A DNA stretch of 7,001 bases. It comes from Oscillospiraceae bacterium (lineage in GTDB: Bacteria > Bacillota > Clostridia > Christensenellales > Aristaeellaceae). Positions 6,053 through 7,001 of the stretch are shown here, piece by piece. Location: NCBI GenBank assembly GCA_031266295.1, contig JAISBH010000299.1, positions 1 to 7,001 of the forward strand, given 5' to 3'. Under the pieces are notes generated by a model. That model ran no database searches, was not told the DNA's origin, and was given only the letters and a program-made list of their open reading frames with translations. Within the stretch, counting starts at the first letter, position 1. The number at the start of each line of letters is the position of its first letter. The position numbers and the translations under genes were made by a program.

Positions 6053-6763
6053 TCAACCATAAATCCTGCTTTGCGCGTACTTTGAGGACGACGACGCTTG
6101 GCGATCGCCCAGTTGCAGCAGCTTGACGATATAATCCGGGATGAACTCGTCATACTTCACTTCAAGTAGCACTATTTCGTCGCCTACCTTGACTGTCGGC
6201 AGCGCATCGTCGAAGAAATCCTCCGCGAAGCCGAGTTTACGTCCGTCGGACGCGCCGCCCGCGCGAATATCCCTGTCCAGCGTGACGCGCACATTGCCCG
6301 CGTCGCATAGGAACGGTTCGCGGATGTAGTCCACGATAGCTTTAGGGCGCAGCAACTCCGTGTTCAGCTTGGAATACAGCTCAAGTATCAGCGCGTCGAT
6401 TGAATCGCGCATCCAGCTGTAGTCGCCGTTCATCAGGCGCGCGGCCTGTTCGCGCGTTATCCTTGCCTGCTGCTTACCGCACAGGCCGTTCTCCTTCGTC
6501 TTCTTTTCCAGCACAATGAAGTTACTATCCGCGCCGCCTGGATACCGGCGCATCCGGAACTTCTCTCGGCGGTTCACTCCGTTGACCTTGTCGCGCAGCG
6601 CACGGTCATTCGGCGAATCGAAATACAGGCTGCGCACACGGTATATGCCATCCGCACCCGCGTGAGGGTCGCGCCGCATGATCTTTGAAAGCCTGCTCCT
6701 TATTATCAAATAATCCGCCCAATTCAGGCTGTGCTTGTATTCGTGGCGTTTATTGATGGTCAA
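6053..6763 (-). CDS. VTC-domain protein (polyphosphate polymerase-like, CYTH/tunnel fold)
   Basis: Relative of the catalytic domain of yeast Vtc4, which makes polyphosphate from ATP inside a beta-barrel tunnel lined with basic residues and a metal-binding Glu. The gene encodes about 237 aa from the TTG used here. Family signatures, counted from that TTG as residue 1, are KRHEYK (5-10), YRVRSLYFD (41-49), NRREKFRMRRY (64-74), VLEKKTK (84-90), RPKAIVDYIREPF (139-151), RVTLDRDIR (159-167), LEVKYDEF (200-207) and SSKYAQSRIYG at the end. The alternating basic and acidic residues of the tunnel are present. It has no membrane segment, so it should be cytosolic and work with the DUF4956 protein encoded next. 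The start is uncertain: ATGs at 6814 and 6781 give longer forms but have no ribosome binding site, and homologues begin close to the KRHEYK motif. Activity may be polyphosphate synthesis or something related. Confidence 0.85.
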   Translation of the reverse strand: MTINKRHEYKHSLNWADYLIIRSRLSKIMRRDPHAGADGIYRVRSLYFDSPNDRALRDKVNGVNRREKFRMRRYPGGADSNFIVLEKKTKENGLCGKQQARITREQAARLMNGDYSWMRDSIDALILELYSKLNTELLRPKAIVDYIREPFLCDAGNVRVTLDRDIRAGGASDGRKLGFAEDFFDDALPTVKVGDEIVLLEVKYDEFIPDYIVKLLQLGDRQASSSSKYAQSRIYG

Positions 6764-6773
6764 TCCCTCCTTT
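6764..6773 (-). promoter_or_regulatory. Strong ribosome binding site that decides the VTC gene start
   Basis: Read on the minus strand, AAAGGAGGGA at 6773-6764 is the best Shine-Dalgarno sequence of the operon. It is two bases from TTG (6763-6761) and eight bases from ATC (6757-6755), both in the VTC frame. The spacing to TTG is short; that to ATC is ideal, but ATC is a very rare start. It lies inside the longer reading frame that begins at 6814, which argues against the upstream ATGs. Confidence 0.7.
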
Positions 6774-6826
6774 GAGAGCATTATAGGCGTGTGATATGGC
6801 GGCGTTATGAACATGCTGTAAATTCG

Positions 6827-6854
6827 GTTATAGTCTTGTCTGAAAAATTATCAA
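6827..6854 (-). promoter_or_regulatory. Sigma-A-type promoter of the VTC/DUF4956/CotH operon
   Basis: On the minus strand, TTGATA (6854-6849) and TATAAC (6832-6827) each match the vegetative consensus at 5 of 6 positions and are 16 bases apart, in an AT-rich patch. Transcription would begin near 6820. That leaves only about six bases before the ATG at 6814, but a normal leader of about 57 bases before the TTG at 6763. A vegetative promoter would mean the operon is not restricted to sporulation. Confidence 0.6.
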
Positions 6855-6897
6855 AAAGCGACATGGAATTAATTTAGTTATAACAAAACGGGGACGC

Positions 6898-7001
6898 GAG
6901 GGGAACGCCCCCTCTGTCGCTGCGGCGACGCGGCGCATCCGCGCCTTCGGGAAGGGGATTGCGATCCCCCTCCCGACCTCCCCCGGGGCTTGGAACGGGG
7001 G
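6898..7001. repeat. Run of five consecutive GC-rich stem-loops at the window edge
   Basis: Back-to-back hairpins are present: GAGGGG/CCCCTC (6898-6914), GTCGC/GCGAC (6916-6929, TGCG loop), GGCGC/GCGCC (6932-6945, ATCC loop), a 13-position stem with one mismatch (6947-6976, TGCG loop), and CCCCC/GGGGG (6980-7001) running to the edge. No reading frame is apparent. The pattern resembles the dispersed palindromic (REP-like) intergenic elements seen in gut Clostridia. It could also be a structured RNA or the end of a neighbouring transcript. It is cut by the window. Confidence 0.6.

Noticed and set aside
6780..6785. Perfect TATAAT on the minus strand as a promoter -10
   Set aside because: No acceptable -35 lies 16-18 bases upstream, and transcription would start on top of the ribosome binding site. 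The TTGATA/TATAAC pair upstream is better.
6764..6814. Longer VTC protein starting at the ATG at 6814 or 6781
   Set aside because: Neither ATG has a ribosome binding site. The first would be almost leaderless, and the extra residues do not resemble family N-termini. It remains possible.

Overview
The window looks like a piece of chromosome from a spore-forming, fairly GC-rich member of the Firmicutes (Clostridia-like). Three things point there: two BclA-type collagen-like proteins without signal peptides, a CotH-family spore-coat-type kinase, and strong AGGAG-type ribosome binding sites at most genes. The species cannot be named from the sequence alone. No RNA gene, insertion sequence, integrase, CRISPR array or origin was seen.

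Layout. Positions 116-3315 hold two plus-strand genes. The first (625 aa) has an Ala/Pro/Gln-rich head, 46 uninterrupted Gly-X-Y triplets, a Pro/Cys hinge, a beta-rich jelly-roll-like domain and an extra C-terminal tail. The second (354 aa) has a Pro/Cys-rich head, 27 Gly-X-Y triplets and a different jelly-roll-like end. The 257-base gap between them contains a strong GC hairpin, a perfect 9-bp inverted repeat and a weak promoter candidate. The second gene ends in a clear intrinsic terminator at 3337-3376.

Positions 3398-6814 hold a convergent minus-strand operon, transcribed right to left: a VTC-domain (polyphosphate polymerase-like) protein, a DUF4956 membrane protein, then a membrane-anchored CotH-like kinase with a long Gly/Phe/Pro-rich insertion. 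Gaps are about 50 bases. A good vegetative-type promoter (TTGATA, 16 bp, TATAAC) lies upstream at 6827-6854. The VTC start is unusual: the only strong ribosome binding site serves a TTG or even an ATC codon, not the upstream ATGs. The window's right end (6898-7001) is a run of five consecutive GC-rich stem-loops.

How the genes may work together. The VTC/DUF4956/CotH trio recurs in many Firmicutes and other bacteria (established co-occurrence, function unsettled). It plausibly forms a membrane system linking a phosphate-polymer or nucleotide-using tunnel enzyme to an extracytoplasmic protein kinase. The collagen-like genes probably build trimeric filaments on the spore surface. Whether the two groups cooperate is inference: they converge, face a shared terminator and have different promoter types.
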